Part shown: in pieces, positions 8,853-17,218 of the stretch
Layout of the letters: each line of letters begins with the position of its first letter
Numbering within the stretch: the first letter of the stretch is position 1
From: an uncultured Eubacteriales bacterium
GTDB taxonomy: Bacteria > Bacillota > Clostridia > Oscillospirales > CAG-272
DNA: 64,000 bases
Assembly: GCA_900542425.1 (NCBI GenBank)
Contig: UQNQ01000004.1
Coordinates: 54,242-118,241 of the forward strand
Direction: 5' to 3'
Program-made: the position numbers and the translations under genes
Notes under the pieces: model-generated
Databases searched by the model: none
Told to the model about the DNA's origin: nothing
The model's input: only the letters and a program-made list of their open reading frames with translations

Positions 8853-9689
8853 ATGTTCGTCAATTCTTTTTCGGTGGAAAATCAAATGAAAACGAAATTC
8901 CGGTGCGCCGGCTGTCGTATTCTTCAAGGTGGTCAGGTGCTGAATGGCGAAAAGCTGCCGTTTGAGCTTTTTTTATATGCCGAAAAGGGGCAATTCCGTC
9001 TTTTTATCAACAGTGAAACCGTGATTTGTCCTCCCCTCGGGACGGTTCTGATTCCGTGCGATACCGTTTTCCGGCTTGAAACCGACGACGGCTGTGAACT
9101 GATTTTTATCGGCGCCGATTATCGGATTTATACAAGTTTTAGGATTTTCTCCTTGTTTTATCTTCCGATACTCATGAGCGATTCCGATGCGATAGGGAAA
9201 CATTGCTTTTTGATTCGTCAAACCGTGCTTGACAGTGAGTTCACCAATTCACGGCTTGAAAATGCTGTTTCTGTCAATGCGGCTTTATATCAGCTTGCCG
9301 AAAAGGTTCTGTGTCATGCATCTCCCAGTCCTTGGGCGGGAGAAGGCAGGATTCTCGACCGCCTTGAACGGCTATCCCCCGTGTTTGCTTATATCGAAAA
9401 GCGTCTTGACGGCAGCATTTCTGTTGAGAAGCTTGCAGAGCTCACAGATATGTCCGGGGATGCTTTCTATCGCTTGTTCAAGGAGACCGTCGGGATATCT
9501 CCGAAAGAATATCTGATCTCAGAACGGCTGAGACGGGCACGTCTTTTGCTGTTGACAAACGGTTCTCTGTCTGTCGGGGAAATTGCTCATCTTTGCGGTT
9601 ATGAAAGCCCGTTTTCTTTCAGCTCGTTGTTTCATGCAAATTTTGGCTGTCCGCCGAGCATATATCGTGCTCATCTTTCTATATTTTAA
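8853..9689 (+). CDS. AraC-family transcriptional regulator
   Basis: A 278-residue protein with an N-terminal cupin-like sensor region (roughly residues 20-110) and a C-terminal double HTH: ISVEKLAELTDMSGDAFYRLFKETVGISPKEYL and LSVGEIAHLCGYESPFSFSSLFHANFGCPPSIYR. Such proteins activate sugar-catabolic genes on ligand binding, so the flanking glycosidases are likely targets, but no site was identified. AGGAGG at 8839-8844 fits the ATG at 8853 (8-base spacing) better than the one at 8847. Confidence 0.9.
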   Translation: MFVNSFSVENQMKTKFRCAGCRILQGGQVLNGEKLPFELFLYAEKGQFRLFINSETVICPPLGTVLIPCDTVFRLETDDGCELIFIGADYRIYTSFRIFSLFYLPILMSDSDAIGKHCFLIRQTVLDSEFTNSRLENAVSVNAALYQLAEKVLCHASPSPWAGEGRILDRLERLSPVFAYIEKRLDGSISVEKLAELTDMSGDAFYRLFKETVGISPKEYLISERLRRARLLLLTNGSLSVGEIAHLCGYESPFSFSSLFHANFGCPPSIYRAHLSIF

Positions 9690-9720
9690 ATTTTGTGTAA
9701 AGTTGTGTAGGGAATGAATG

Positions 9721-10527
9721 ATGGATTTTACGAAAATCAGGTTGTTTTTATTTGATATGGATGGTACGCTGTACCTTGGCAATCAGCTTTTTCCGTTTAC
9801 CAAAGCGCTTCTTCAGACTATTAGGGAAGAGGGAAAAACTTATCTTTTTATGACAAATAACTCCTCCAAAAGCGTATATGATTACGTTAAAAAGCTGGAG
9901 CATCTCGGAATTCCTGCGGTATATGATGACTTTATTACGTCTTCACAAGCAACGGCGGATTATCTGATGACACATTATCCCGGAGTGAAATTCTATGTCT
10001 GCGGTACCAATTCTTTCAAAAAAGAACTTTCTTGTGCAGGCGTTGATGTACAGGATACTTATTCGGATACGATCGGCGGAGTTGTCATGGGGTATGATAC
10101 GGAGTTAACCTATCAGAAATTGGATGATGTTTCCAAACTTTTGACACTTTATGATATTCCATATATTGCGGCAAATCCTGATTTTGTGTGTCCGACGGAA
10201 TACGGATATGTGCCGGACTGTGGTTCTGTCTGCGGTATGATTTATAATGCAACGGGAAAAAATCCGCATTATATCGGAAAACCGCGTCCGGAAATGCCGC
10301 TTGCGGCGATAGAGCGAATCTCAAAAAAAGACGCGTCGGTTTGTCGGGATACTACGCTCGTTATCGGAGATCGGCTTTATACGGATATTGCGTGCGGCGT
10401 CGCCGCGGGTATCCATTCTTTGCTTGTGCTCAGCGGGGAATCTACGCTTTCCGATGTGGAAACAAGTGATGTGAAACCGGAATTTATTATGCAGGACTGC
10501 GCAGAGCTTCTTGAAAAAATAAGATAA
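9721..10527 (+). CDS. HAD-superfamily phosphatase, NagD/AraL type
   Basis: A 268-residue haloacid-dehalogenase hydrolase. Motif I is FLFDMDGTLYLG, motif II MTNNSSKS, motif III a Lys within IGKPRPEMPL and motif IV VIGDRLYTDIACG, with a type-II cap between. NagD-like enzymes dephosphorylate sugar phosphates or nucleotides in the cytoplasm; the substrate is unknown. Two adjacent ATGs (9718 and 9721) exist; AGGGA at 9709-9713 fits the second. The gene lies 29 bases after the AraC gene and before a membrane protein, probably one transcript. Confidence 0.88.
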   Translation: MDFTKIRLFLFDMDGTLYLGNQLFPFTKALLQTIREEGKTYLFMTNNSSKSVYDYVKKLEHLGIPAVYDDFITSSQATADYLMTHYPGVKFYVCGTNSFKKELSCAGVDVQDTYSDTIGGVVMGYDTELTYQKLDDVSKLLTLYDIPYIAANPDFVCPTEYGYVPDCGSVCGMIYNATGKNPHYIGKPRPEMPLAAIERISKKDASVCRDTTLVIGDRLYTDIACGVAAGIHSLLVLSGESTLSDVETSDVKPEFIMQDCAELLEKIR

Positions 10528-10556
10528 GCGGCAAAGACCGCGATGGAGGTATTGGA

Positions 10557-11129
10557 ATGGCAAGACCGAAAGGGATCCCTTTTTCTGAAGAATATGCAAG
10601 CTCTAACTATGCGGAATTTTCCGTTTCCCGCAAGCCGGATCATACAATCAAATTGCGCCGGCTTTTATTGGTTCTTTTGTATATTATTTTTGCGGCGCTT
10701 TACTGCACGCTGTTTCTTGTAATATGGAAAATGGCACCGCTTATCGCTATTTTACCGCTGCTGCTTCTGATTTTATGCTATTTTACATGGAAGTTGACAA
10801 AAATTGAATATACGTATATTGTCTGTCAGGGACAATTTCATATCTATCAGGTAAACGGCTTTAATCGTGCAAAAGAAGTATTGGATGTTAAAATCAGTGA
10901 GAACGGCGGCGTTTTCCCTGCCGGTGACGAAGAGCATGCGGATACCTTGAAGGCATGTACGGTTACTTTGGACTATTCGGACGGAAAAGATACGCAGGAT
11001 TTATATGTCGGGGTATTTTCGCGCGGAGAGGATCAGATTGCGGTGTATTTTACAGCGGCGTCAAAGTTGCTCTCGAGTCTTCGTTATTATGGCGGCGACA
11101 AAGTGATCGTTGCGTACGTTTCCCATTGA
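10557..11129 (+). CDS. Conserved membrane protein, two TM helices (DUF6106-like)
   Basis: A 190-residue protein with a polar N-terminus (MARPKGIPFSEEYASSNYAEF), two hydrophobic helices at about residues 36-60 and 62-80, and a soluble C-terminal beta-rich region with repeated Tyr. It resembles small clostridial two-helix membrane proteins of unknown function; the DUF6106 label is from memory of such architectures and is uncertain. GGAGGT precedes the ATG. It sits between a phosphatase and a PAP2 gene with short gaps, suggesting one operon. Confidence 0.6.
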   Translation: MARPKGIPFSEEYASSNYAEFSVSRKPDHTIKLRRLLLVLLYIIFAALYCTLFLVIWKMAPLIAILPLLLLILCYFTWKLTKIEYTYIVCQGQFHIYQVNGFNRAKEVLDVKISENGGVFPAGDEEHADTLKACTVTLDYSDGKDTQDLYVGVFSRGEDQIAVYFTAASKLLSSLRYYGGDKVIVAYVSH

Positions 11130-11138
11130 GGAGCTCCA

Positions 11139-11810
11139 ATGAAGCATTTTTTCAAAACACATCGGCATATTCTGTGGGCGTTATATTTTGTTGTTTATCT
11201 TGCCGGATTTTTTCTTGTGGAAAGGATTGTGCCGACAGAGGGATATCATGTTATGTATCATCCGTTGGATGATAGAATTCCGTTTTGTGAATATTTTATT
11301 GTTTTTTATTATATTTGGTATCTTTTCCTCGGCGGAACCGCACTTTATCTGATTTTTGCGGATGCTCCCGCATTTCGGCGATATATGTGGTTTTTAATGA
11401 TTGCTTTTTCATTTACGCTAATATTCAATGTAATATATCCCAACGGGCAGGATTTGAGGCCTGATCTTTCTGCGCTTGGAAGAGACAATCTGTTCATTCG
11501 GCTGATTGAGATGATTTATGCCGCCGATACCAATACGAATGTGTGTCCGAGCATGCATGTTATCGGTTCGTTTGCGGCGATGTTTGCGGTTTTTGACTGC
11601 AAACGGCTGCGGAAAACCGTTGTTGCTCCTATTCTGGCTGTATTGCTTACCATTTTGGTTTCGGCATCGACTGTGCTTGTCAAGCAGCATTCCATTGTAG
11701 ATGTATTCTGGGGTGTTATTGCTTCAGCGGTCGTGTTTGTTATTGTATACGGATTGCTTAGAAAAAAGGCAGATTTGCTGGAGATAAAAAAAGAAAAATC
11801 ACTGATATAA
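11139..11810 (+). CDS. PAP2-superfamily membrane phosphatase
   Basis: A 223-residue integral membrane protein with about six helices. It carries the later PAP2 motifs: CPSMHVIGS (residues near 137, with the catalytic His) and VKQHSIVDVFWG (nucleophile His and Asp). The first KxxxxxxRP motif is weak (NGQDLRPDL). PAP2 proteins remove phosphate from lipid or isoprenoid phosphates outside the membrane, or transfer head groups. TGAGGAGCTCC precedes the ATG, ten bases after the preceding gene. Confidence 0.83.
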   Translation: MKHFFKTHRHILWALYFVVYLAGFFLVERIVPTEGYHVMYHPLDDRIPFCEYFIVFYYIWYLFLGGTALYLIFADAPAFRRYMWFLMIAFSFTLIFNVIYPNGQDLRPDLSALGRDNLFIRLIEMIYAADTNTNVCPSMHVIGSFAAMFAVFDCKRLRKTVVAPILAVLLTILVSASTVLVKQHSIVDVFWGVIASAVVFVIVYGLLRKKADLLEIKKEKSLI

Positions 11811-11889
11811 ATTTCCGGGGAAAAGCATCTCTCGGAAGTTCAAATCTATCGATATCGCCGGAAGTTGCCGGCGGAATGGAGTGAATGGA

Positions 11890-13302
11890 ATGAGAAAGAC
11901 GAAAATTGTATGCACCATCGGTCCTGCCTCTTCTACGGAGGAGATCATAACGGAAATGGCGCTTGCCGGTATGAATGTTGCCAGACTGAATTTCTCGCAT
12001 GGTACGCATGCGGATCATCAGGAAAAAATTGATACGATAAAAAGGGTCAGAGAACGGCTGTCGCTTCCGATTGCCATTATGCTGGATACCAAAGGACCCG
12101 AGTATCGAATCGGAACGTTTAAAGAGGGAAAGGTTACGCTTGCCGACGGAGATAAGTTCACCTTTACGACGGAAGATGTTGAGGGAGATGAGCATCGGGT
12201 TTCTGTCAATTATAAGGAGCTTTGTGAAAATCTTGCGCCGGGGGATCGGATTCTTGTCAATAACGGACTTGTCATTTTTGAGGTAACGGAGCTTTCTAAA
12301 ACGGAAGCGGTCTGCCGTGTTATCGCAGGCGGGGAGATATCCAATCGAAAAAGCATGAGCTTCCCGGGAAAGCTTATGAGCGGTCCCTACCTCAGCGAAC
12401 AGGACAAATCCGATATTCTGTTCGGTATTCGCAACGGAATTGATTTCATCGCGGCTTCTTTTGTATCGGTACGGCAAAACCTTGTCGATTTGAACAAATT
12501 CCTGCATGAAAACGGCGGTCACGGCATTGACGTGATCGCCAAAATCGAAAATCGGGCGGGCGTGGACAATATAGAAGATATTTGTGCGGAGTGCGACGGT
12601 ATTATGATCGGCCGCGGCGATATGGGTGTGGAGATCCCGTTTGAGGAGCTTCCTGCCATTCAGAAATATCTCATTACCAAGTGCCGGCTTCTTGGAAAGC
12701 GTGTGATTACCGCGACAGAAATGCTTGAATCTATGATTCATAATCCGCGTCCGACCAGAGCGGAGATTTCCGATGTTGCCAATGCCGTCTATGACGGAAC
12801 CAGCGCCATTATGCTTTCCGGAGAGACGGCGGCGGGGAAATATCCTGTACTCACGGTTAAGACAATGTCTAAAATTGCGGAGGAAGCGGAACGCAACATT
12901 CGGTATGAGGAACGTTTCCGTACCAATGAATTCCGCATCAAAAACATAACGGATGCCATTTCTCACGCGACCTGCGGAATGGCGATTGATATCCGGGCGC
13001 GTGCCATTGTCGTATGCACGATGTCGGGTATGACGGCCCGTATGGTGTCGCGTTTCCGTTCCCCGACGGATATTATCGGCATGACAACGGATGAAAGTGT
13101 TTGGAGAAAGCTTTCTCTTTCATGGGGGGTCACGCCGGTTATGGCAGAAGAGTTTAACTCGACGGATGTTCTTTTTTATCATGCGACGAGTTATGCTAAA
13201 AGACTGTTTCATTTGGAACATGGCGATAAAATTGTTATCACCGGCGGTACGACAAACGGGAAATCCGGAACAACAAACCTGATTAAAATCGAGACGATAT
13301 AA
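11890..13302 (+). CDS. pyk: Pyruvate kinase
   Basis: A 470-residue glycolytic enzyme converting phosphoenolpyruvate and ADP to pyruvate and ATP. Hallmarks are KTKIVCTIGPASS at the N-terminus, MLDTKGPE, DIxFGI, AKIENRAGVDN with the catalytic Lys, MIGRGDMGVEIPFE, and RVITATEMLESM. It lacks the extra C-terminal phosphotransfer domain seen in Bacillus enzymes. The GTG at 11881 is in frame, but GGAG at 11878-11881 places the start at the ATG at 11890. A single-gene unit followed by a terminator. Confidence 0.97.
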   Translation: MRKTKIVCTIGPASSTEEIITEMALAGMNVARLNFSHGTHADHQEKIDTIKRVRERLSLPIAIMLDTKGPEYRIGTFKEGKVTLADGDKFTFTTEDVEGDEHRVSVNYKELCENLAPGDRILVNNGLVIFEVTELSKTEAVCRVIAGGEISNRKSMSFPGKLMSGPYLSEQDKSDILFGIRNGIDFIAASFVSVRQNLVDLNKFLHENGGHGIDVIAKIENRAGVDNIEDICAECDGIMIGRGDMGVEIPFEELPAIQKYLITKCRLLGKRVITATEMLESMIHNPRPTRAEISDVANAVYDGTSAIMLSGETAAGKYPVLTVKTMSKIAEEAERNIRYEERFRTNEFRIKNITDAISHATCGMAIDIRARAIVVCTMSGMTARMVSRFRSPTDIIGMTTDESVWRKLSLSWGVTPVMAEEFNSTDVLFYHATSYAKRLFHLEHGDKIVITGGTTNGKSGTTNLIKIETI

Positions 13303-13784
13303 ATATTTAGGCGGAAGCGGCAGAAATGCTGTGTGACGCCGGATGATCAGAAACGCGCTGCCCTTCGGTAAATGGCAGCCGGTTTACAGAAAATGAGGAC
13401 TGTGAAAGCAGTCCTTTTTTATTTGCGATATGCTATCGGCATTGCCGTTTGTGAGGATGGCACTATGATAGAAAAGAAAGAATATTCCGTCTGTTGTTTG
13501 ACGGAACTTGACATGTTGCATTTTTTCAGAATATTATTTCCATAGAAATAATAAAATTATTTTTTTATTCGACATGTTTTGACAAAAAATTGCTTTACAA
13601 TGCGGTATGCTAATTATAATAAGGTTTCGAATAGATGTTGTGAAAAGACAAGGTTTGTCAATCGGAATTATTTGTTGTTTTATAATCGGCAATCAGTTTT
13701 TTATGCAATTCCTGCAAAAATTTATTGCAAAAAACCTTATACGCAACTACTATAAACGGAAACAATTAAAGGAGGAACGGAGCG
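13303..13784. other. Intergenic region: terminator, then weak promoter
   Basis: No coding region is evident. The pyk terminator lies at 13397-13420. Towards the lipoprotein gene the sequence is AT-rich; TTGACA (13579-13584) has no properly spaced -10, while TTTACA (13594) with TATAAT (13615-13620) is 15 bases apart. AAAGGAGGAAC precedes the next gene. Confidence 0.5.
13397..13420 (+). terminator. Terminator of pyk
   Basis: GGACTG-TGAAAG-CAGTCC hairpin followed by six T residues. Confidence 0.82.
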
Positions 13785-14642
13785 ATGAAAAAAATATGCA
13801 TGTTTTTACTGGCAGCCGCCCTGCTACTTGCGATGATTTCCTGTTCTCTTATAAAAAAAGAGCCTGAACCGGTGGAGCCTATCGAAATTGATTTAGGGCT
13901 TGACTCTGTAAAAAAGGTGATTGAGGGCGACAAGACTTATCTTGTATTTTCCGATGTTTCAAGTACCGCAACAGAGGACGATTCTGCGTTTATTACACAG
14001 GTCGCCGGAGTTGGTTTCCGTTCAAAAAGTGATTTTTACAATGCGGTTACAGCCGGGGTTTTTACTTCCGAACAAAGGAGAAGTCTCTCTCAGTATGTCA
14101 CCGCGGAAAATAACCGGATCCTTGTTCCGGAACCTGAAACGATCACCGAACTTTCCCCGCGGGGAGATGATGTCTTAAGTACAATACGCTGGTACGGCGG
14201 CGATTCCTATTCGATTCGTTATGATACCGATTCTTATTACTACTATTTTTCTACGGGAATCGATTATGAGACCGCACATGATTTTTATCTTCAGGAAAAC
14301 GCGTTGAAAACCAAAAACCAGATACATTATACCGAAAACGGAATTCACTATACGCAATATGATTATATCGGTGCGGTGTCCGGCGAATATATGAGGCTTT
14401 TGCGCTGGGATTATGAGGCGGACGAGATAACCTATTCGGTTCTGCAGACCGTTTATGCGGCGGAGGAAGAGGATATTCAAACTTCAGGCAGAAGCGGATA
14501 TGAAAATTTTACGATTGTAATCGATGATGGTGATACGATTTCTCTTGTGAATTCTGGAACTGGTGATGTCTTAAAATCGGTCCTTGTAGACGAGACTTTT
14601 GTTACGTCGTTTGTTCCGCAGGCAATGGTTTTTTCGGAATAG
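13785..14642 (+). CDS. Putative lipoprotein of unknown function
   Basis: A 285-residue secreted protein. The N-terminus MKKICMFLLAAALLLAMISC is a lipoprotein signal with lipobox MISC, followed by Lys/Glu/Pro-rich linker (KKEPEPVEPIEI). The mature part is polar, rich in Tyr and acidic residues, with no family motif recognised. It is probably anchored to the outer face of the membrane. AAAGGAGG precedes the start. It stands alone between pyk and a convergent operon, sharing a bidirectional terminator with it. Confidence 0.75.
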   Translation: MKKICMFLLAAALLLAMISCSLIKKEPEPVEPIEIDLGLDSVKKVIEGDKTYLVFSDVSSTATEDDSAFITQVAGVGFRSKSDFYNAVTAGVFTSEQRRSLSQYVTAENNRILVPEPETITELSPRGDDVLSTIRWYGGDSYSIRYDTDSYYYYFSTGIDYETAHDFYLQENALKTKNQIHYTENGIHYTQYDYIGAVSGEYMRLLRWDYEADEITYSVLQTVYAAEEEDIQTSGRSGYENFTIVIDDGDTISLVNSGTGDVLKSVLVDETFVTSFVPQAMVFSE

Positions 14643-14648
14643 TAGAAT

Positions 14649-14681
14649 AAAAGGAAGCACGGTATAACTGTGCTTCCTTTT
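14649..14681. terminator. Bidirectional terminator between convergent genes
   Basis: AAAAGGAAGCAC / GTGCTTCCTTTT arms with a nine-base loop; usable by the lipoprotein gene on the plus strand and by the fusion gene ending at 14694 on the minus strand. Confidence 0.82.
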
Positions 14682-14693
14682 ATTCTATATTGT

Positions 14694-17198
14694 TTAAGCA
14701 AGTCCGAATTTTTTCGCGGCTTCCTCACGCATTTTATATTTGAGAATTTTTCCTGCGGCATTCATCGGAAAGCTATCTACGAAATCAACATAGCGGGGAA
14801 CTTTATGCCGTGCCATGCTTGCCGCGACGAACGATTTGATTTCTTCTTCCGTCGCTGTTTCTCCGTCTCGAAGAACGATGCACGCCATGATTTCCTCTCC
14901 GTAGCGTTTGTCGGGTACACCGATGACCTGAACATCCTTGACTTTCGGGTGTGTATAGAGAAATTCCTCAATTTCCTTTGGATAAATATTTTCTCCGCCT
15001 CGGATAATCATATCCTTAAGACGACCGGTAATTCGGTAGTTTCCGTCCGGTGTGCGGCAGGCAAGATCTCCTGTATGCAGCCAACCGTCATGATCGATGA
15101 CCGCGGCGGTAGCGGACGGCATTTTGTAGTATCCTTTCATTACATTGTAGCCGCGTGCAACAAATTCTCCGTTTGTGCCGTCCGGTGCGTCAAGTCCGGT
15201 TTCAGGATCGATGATTTTGCATTCCACATGCGGAAATGCATATCCGACGGTTTCGCAACGGATATCAAGCGGATCATCGAGTTCTGTCATCGTACAGCCG
15301 GGTGAGGATTCTGTTTGTCCGTATACGCTGACAATACCGCGCATATTCATTTCGTCCGGCATCGCTGCCCGGCGCATCAGATCTGCCGGACAGTTGGATC
15401 CAGCCATAATGCCGGTGCGCATATAGGAAAAATCCGTTTTGCGATAATCTTCATGGTTCATCATAGCAATGAACATGGTCGGTACTCCGTGGAAACAGGT
15501 AATATGCTCGTCATTTACGCACGCAAGAGAGGATTTGGGTGAAAAGTAGGGAAGCGGCAGTACGGTTGCGCCATGCGTCATAGCGGCGGTCATGGCAAGA
15601 ACCATCCCGAAGCAGTGGAACATCGGAACCTGAATCATCATACGGTCCGCTGTGGAAAGATCCATACGATCTCCGATGCATTTGCCGTTATTGACGACAT
15701 TGTAGTGGGTGAGCATGACACCTTTCGGGAATCCTGTTGTACCGGAGGTATACTGCATGTTGCAGACGTCTTGAGGAGAGACCTTTTCCGCCATTGCTTT
15801 TATGGTTTCCTCAGAGACTCCTATGCTGCGGGAAACCGCTTCCTCCCATGTCATACAACCTTTTTGACGGAATCCGACTGTAATGACATTGCGCAGAAAG
15901 GGAAGTCTTCTCGCGTGAAGCGGCTCCATCGGATCTTTTTGAGAAAGCTCCGGACAAAGTTCTGCGATGATTTCTGCATAATCGGAGTCGCGCCAGCCGT
16001 GTATCATAATCAGAGTATGGGTGTCTGATTGCCGAAGAAGATATTCTGCTTCATGAATTTTATAGGCGGTATTGACTGTGACAAGTACCGCGCCGATTTT
16101 GGTGGTTGCCCAAAAGGCAATATACCATTGCGGCAGGTTGGTTGCCCAAACGGCGACATGAGAGCCTGCCCGCACTCCCATATCGACAAGCGCTCTGGCA
16201 AAGGTATCGACATCATCCCGGAATTCCGCATAGGTACGTGTATAATCAAGCGTTGTATATTTAAAAGCATACTGGTCGGGGAATTCCTCAACGAGACGAT
16301 CCAGTACCTCAGAGAAAGTCAGATCGACGAGCGCTTCTTTCTGCCAAATAAATTTTCCTGTATGAAGTTTATTTTCATAGAGCTTTTTTTCCGCCCGCTC
16401 TAAACTTTTGTATTTCGACATATAACTTGTGAAATGCAAAAGGATGATGTCCATGTCGGTCATATCGGGCATCCACGCCGGATCCCACTCGAGAGAAATG
16501 AAGCCGTCATAGTTGATGGAACGCAGAGCAAGCATCATTTCATCCAGAGGCAGTGTACCTTCGCCAATCAGACGATATTCCGGTTTGCCGTCTATCATTT
16601 CCGAATCCTTCAGATGAATATGTTTGATATAAGCGCCGAGGTTTTTAAGAGAGGTTTCTGCGCTTTCACCTGCTTTTCTGTAGGTGTGGTGCATATCCCA
16701 AAGCGCACCGAGATTGTCGCAGGCAAAGCGATCAAGTACGGCGCAAAGTCTGGAGGTATCCGCATAAATTCCGACGGTTTCAAGAAGCAGAGTAACATTT
16801 TCTTTTTCTGCTTCCGGCACGAGCGCTTCCAGATACCGGCAGACTGTCGCATCTGCTTTATCCGCATCCGCGGCACATGCTCTGACACGTACATAGGGAA
16901 TTTTCAGGCTTGCCGCCGTTTCGATGCAATCGACAATTTCCGCTACTGTCGTTTCAAAATCCGACATGTCGGAAATATCACGTACAGAATCGACACACGG
17001 TACGGAAATGCCTCTTTCCATTAGATTCCGATATGTCGCACGGATCATATTTTTGTCAAATACCGCATTTTTTCCGGTAAAAATACGGTTGTGAATATCA
17101 TGAATTTCAATGCCGTCGTATCCCATTTCGACAGCCTTGTCGCAAAAATCTTTCCAGGACGGAACTTGCCATCCCTTGGTGGAAAACGAAAATTTCAT
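14694..17198 (-). CDS. Fusion: sugar-phosphate-isomerase-like TIM barrel + acyl-CoA synthetase
   Basis: An 834-residue two-domain protein. Residues 1-262 are a xylose-isomerase-like/AP-endonuclease-2 TIM barrel (metal-ligand-type motifs LLLETVG, WDMHHTYR, HIHLKDSE, FISLEWDP). Residues about 285-834 are an ANL-family acyl-CoA synthetase with P-loop YTSGTTGFPKG (near 483), VYGQTESSPG, GWLHTGDL, RLKDMIIRGGENIYPKEIEE and the C-terminal Lys in AAGKILKYKM. The ligase should activate a carboxylic acid with ATP and CoA. The frame is continuous, with no internal stop. It follows the LeuA-like gene by 20 bases under the apparent leucine T-box, which suggests a branched-chain acid such as isovalerate; that is inference. 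Confidence 0.88.
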   Translation of the reverse strand: MKFSFSTKGWQVPSWKDFCDKAVEMGYDGIEIHDIHNRIFTGKNAVFDKNMIRATYRNLMERGISVPCVDSVRDISDMSDFETTVAEIVDCIETAASLKIPYVRVRACAADADKADATVCRYLEALVPEAEKENVTLLLETVGIYADTSRLCAVLDRFACDNLGALWDMHHTYRKAGESAETSLKNLGAYIKHIHLKDSEMIDGKPEYRLIGEGTLPLDEMMLALRSINYDGFISLEWDPAWMPDMTDMDIILLHFTSYMSKYKSLERAEKKLYENKLHTGKFIWQKEALVDLTFSEVLDRLVEEFPDQYAFKYTTLDYTRTYAEFRDDVDTFARALVDMGVRAGSHVAVWATNLPQWYIAFWATTKIGAVLVTVNTAYKIHEAEYLLRQSDTHTLIMIHGWRDSDYAEIIAELCPELSQKDPMEPLHARRLPFLRNVITVGFRQKGCMTWEEAVSRSIGVSEETIKAMAEKVSPQDVCNMQYTSGTTGFPKGVMLTHYNVVNNGKCIGDRMDLSTADRMMIQVPMFHCFGMVLAMTAAMTHGATVLPLPYFSPKSSLACVNDEHITCFHGVPTMFIAMMNHEDYRKTDFSYMRTGIMAGSNCPADLMRRAAMPDEMNMRGIVSVYGQTESSPGCTMTELDDPLDIRCETVGYAFPHVECKIIDPETGLDAPDGTNGEFVARGYNVMKGYYKMPSATAAVIDHDGWLHTGDLACRTPDGNYRITGRLKDMIIRGGENIYPKEIEEFLYTHPKVKDVQVIGVPDKRYGEEIMACIVLRDGETATEEEIKSFVAASMARHKVPRYVDFVDSFPMNAAGKILKYKMREEAAKKFGLA

Positions 17199-17218
17199 AT
17201 GTCCTCCTCACTTTTCCT

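Noticed and set aside
11758..12966. 402-codon open frame on the minus strand
   Set aside because: It mirrors pyruvate kinase, has no ribosome site, and its protein is basic and low-complexity in the way antisense frames of coding DNA are.
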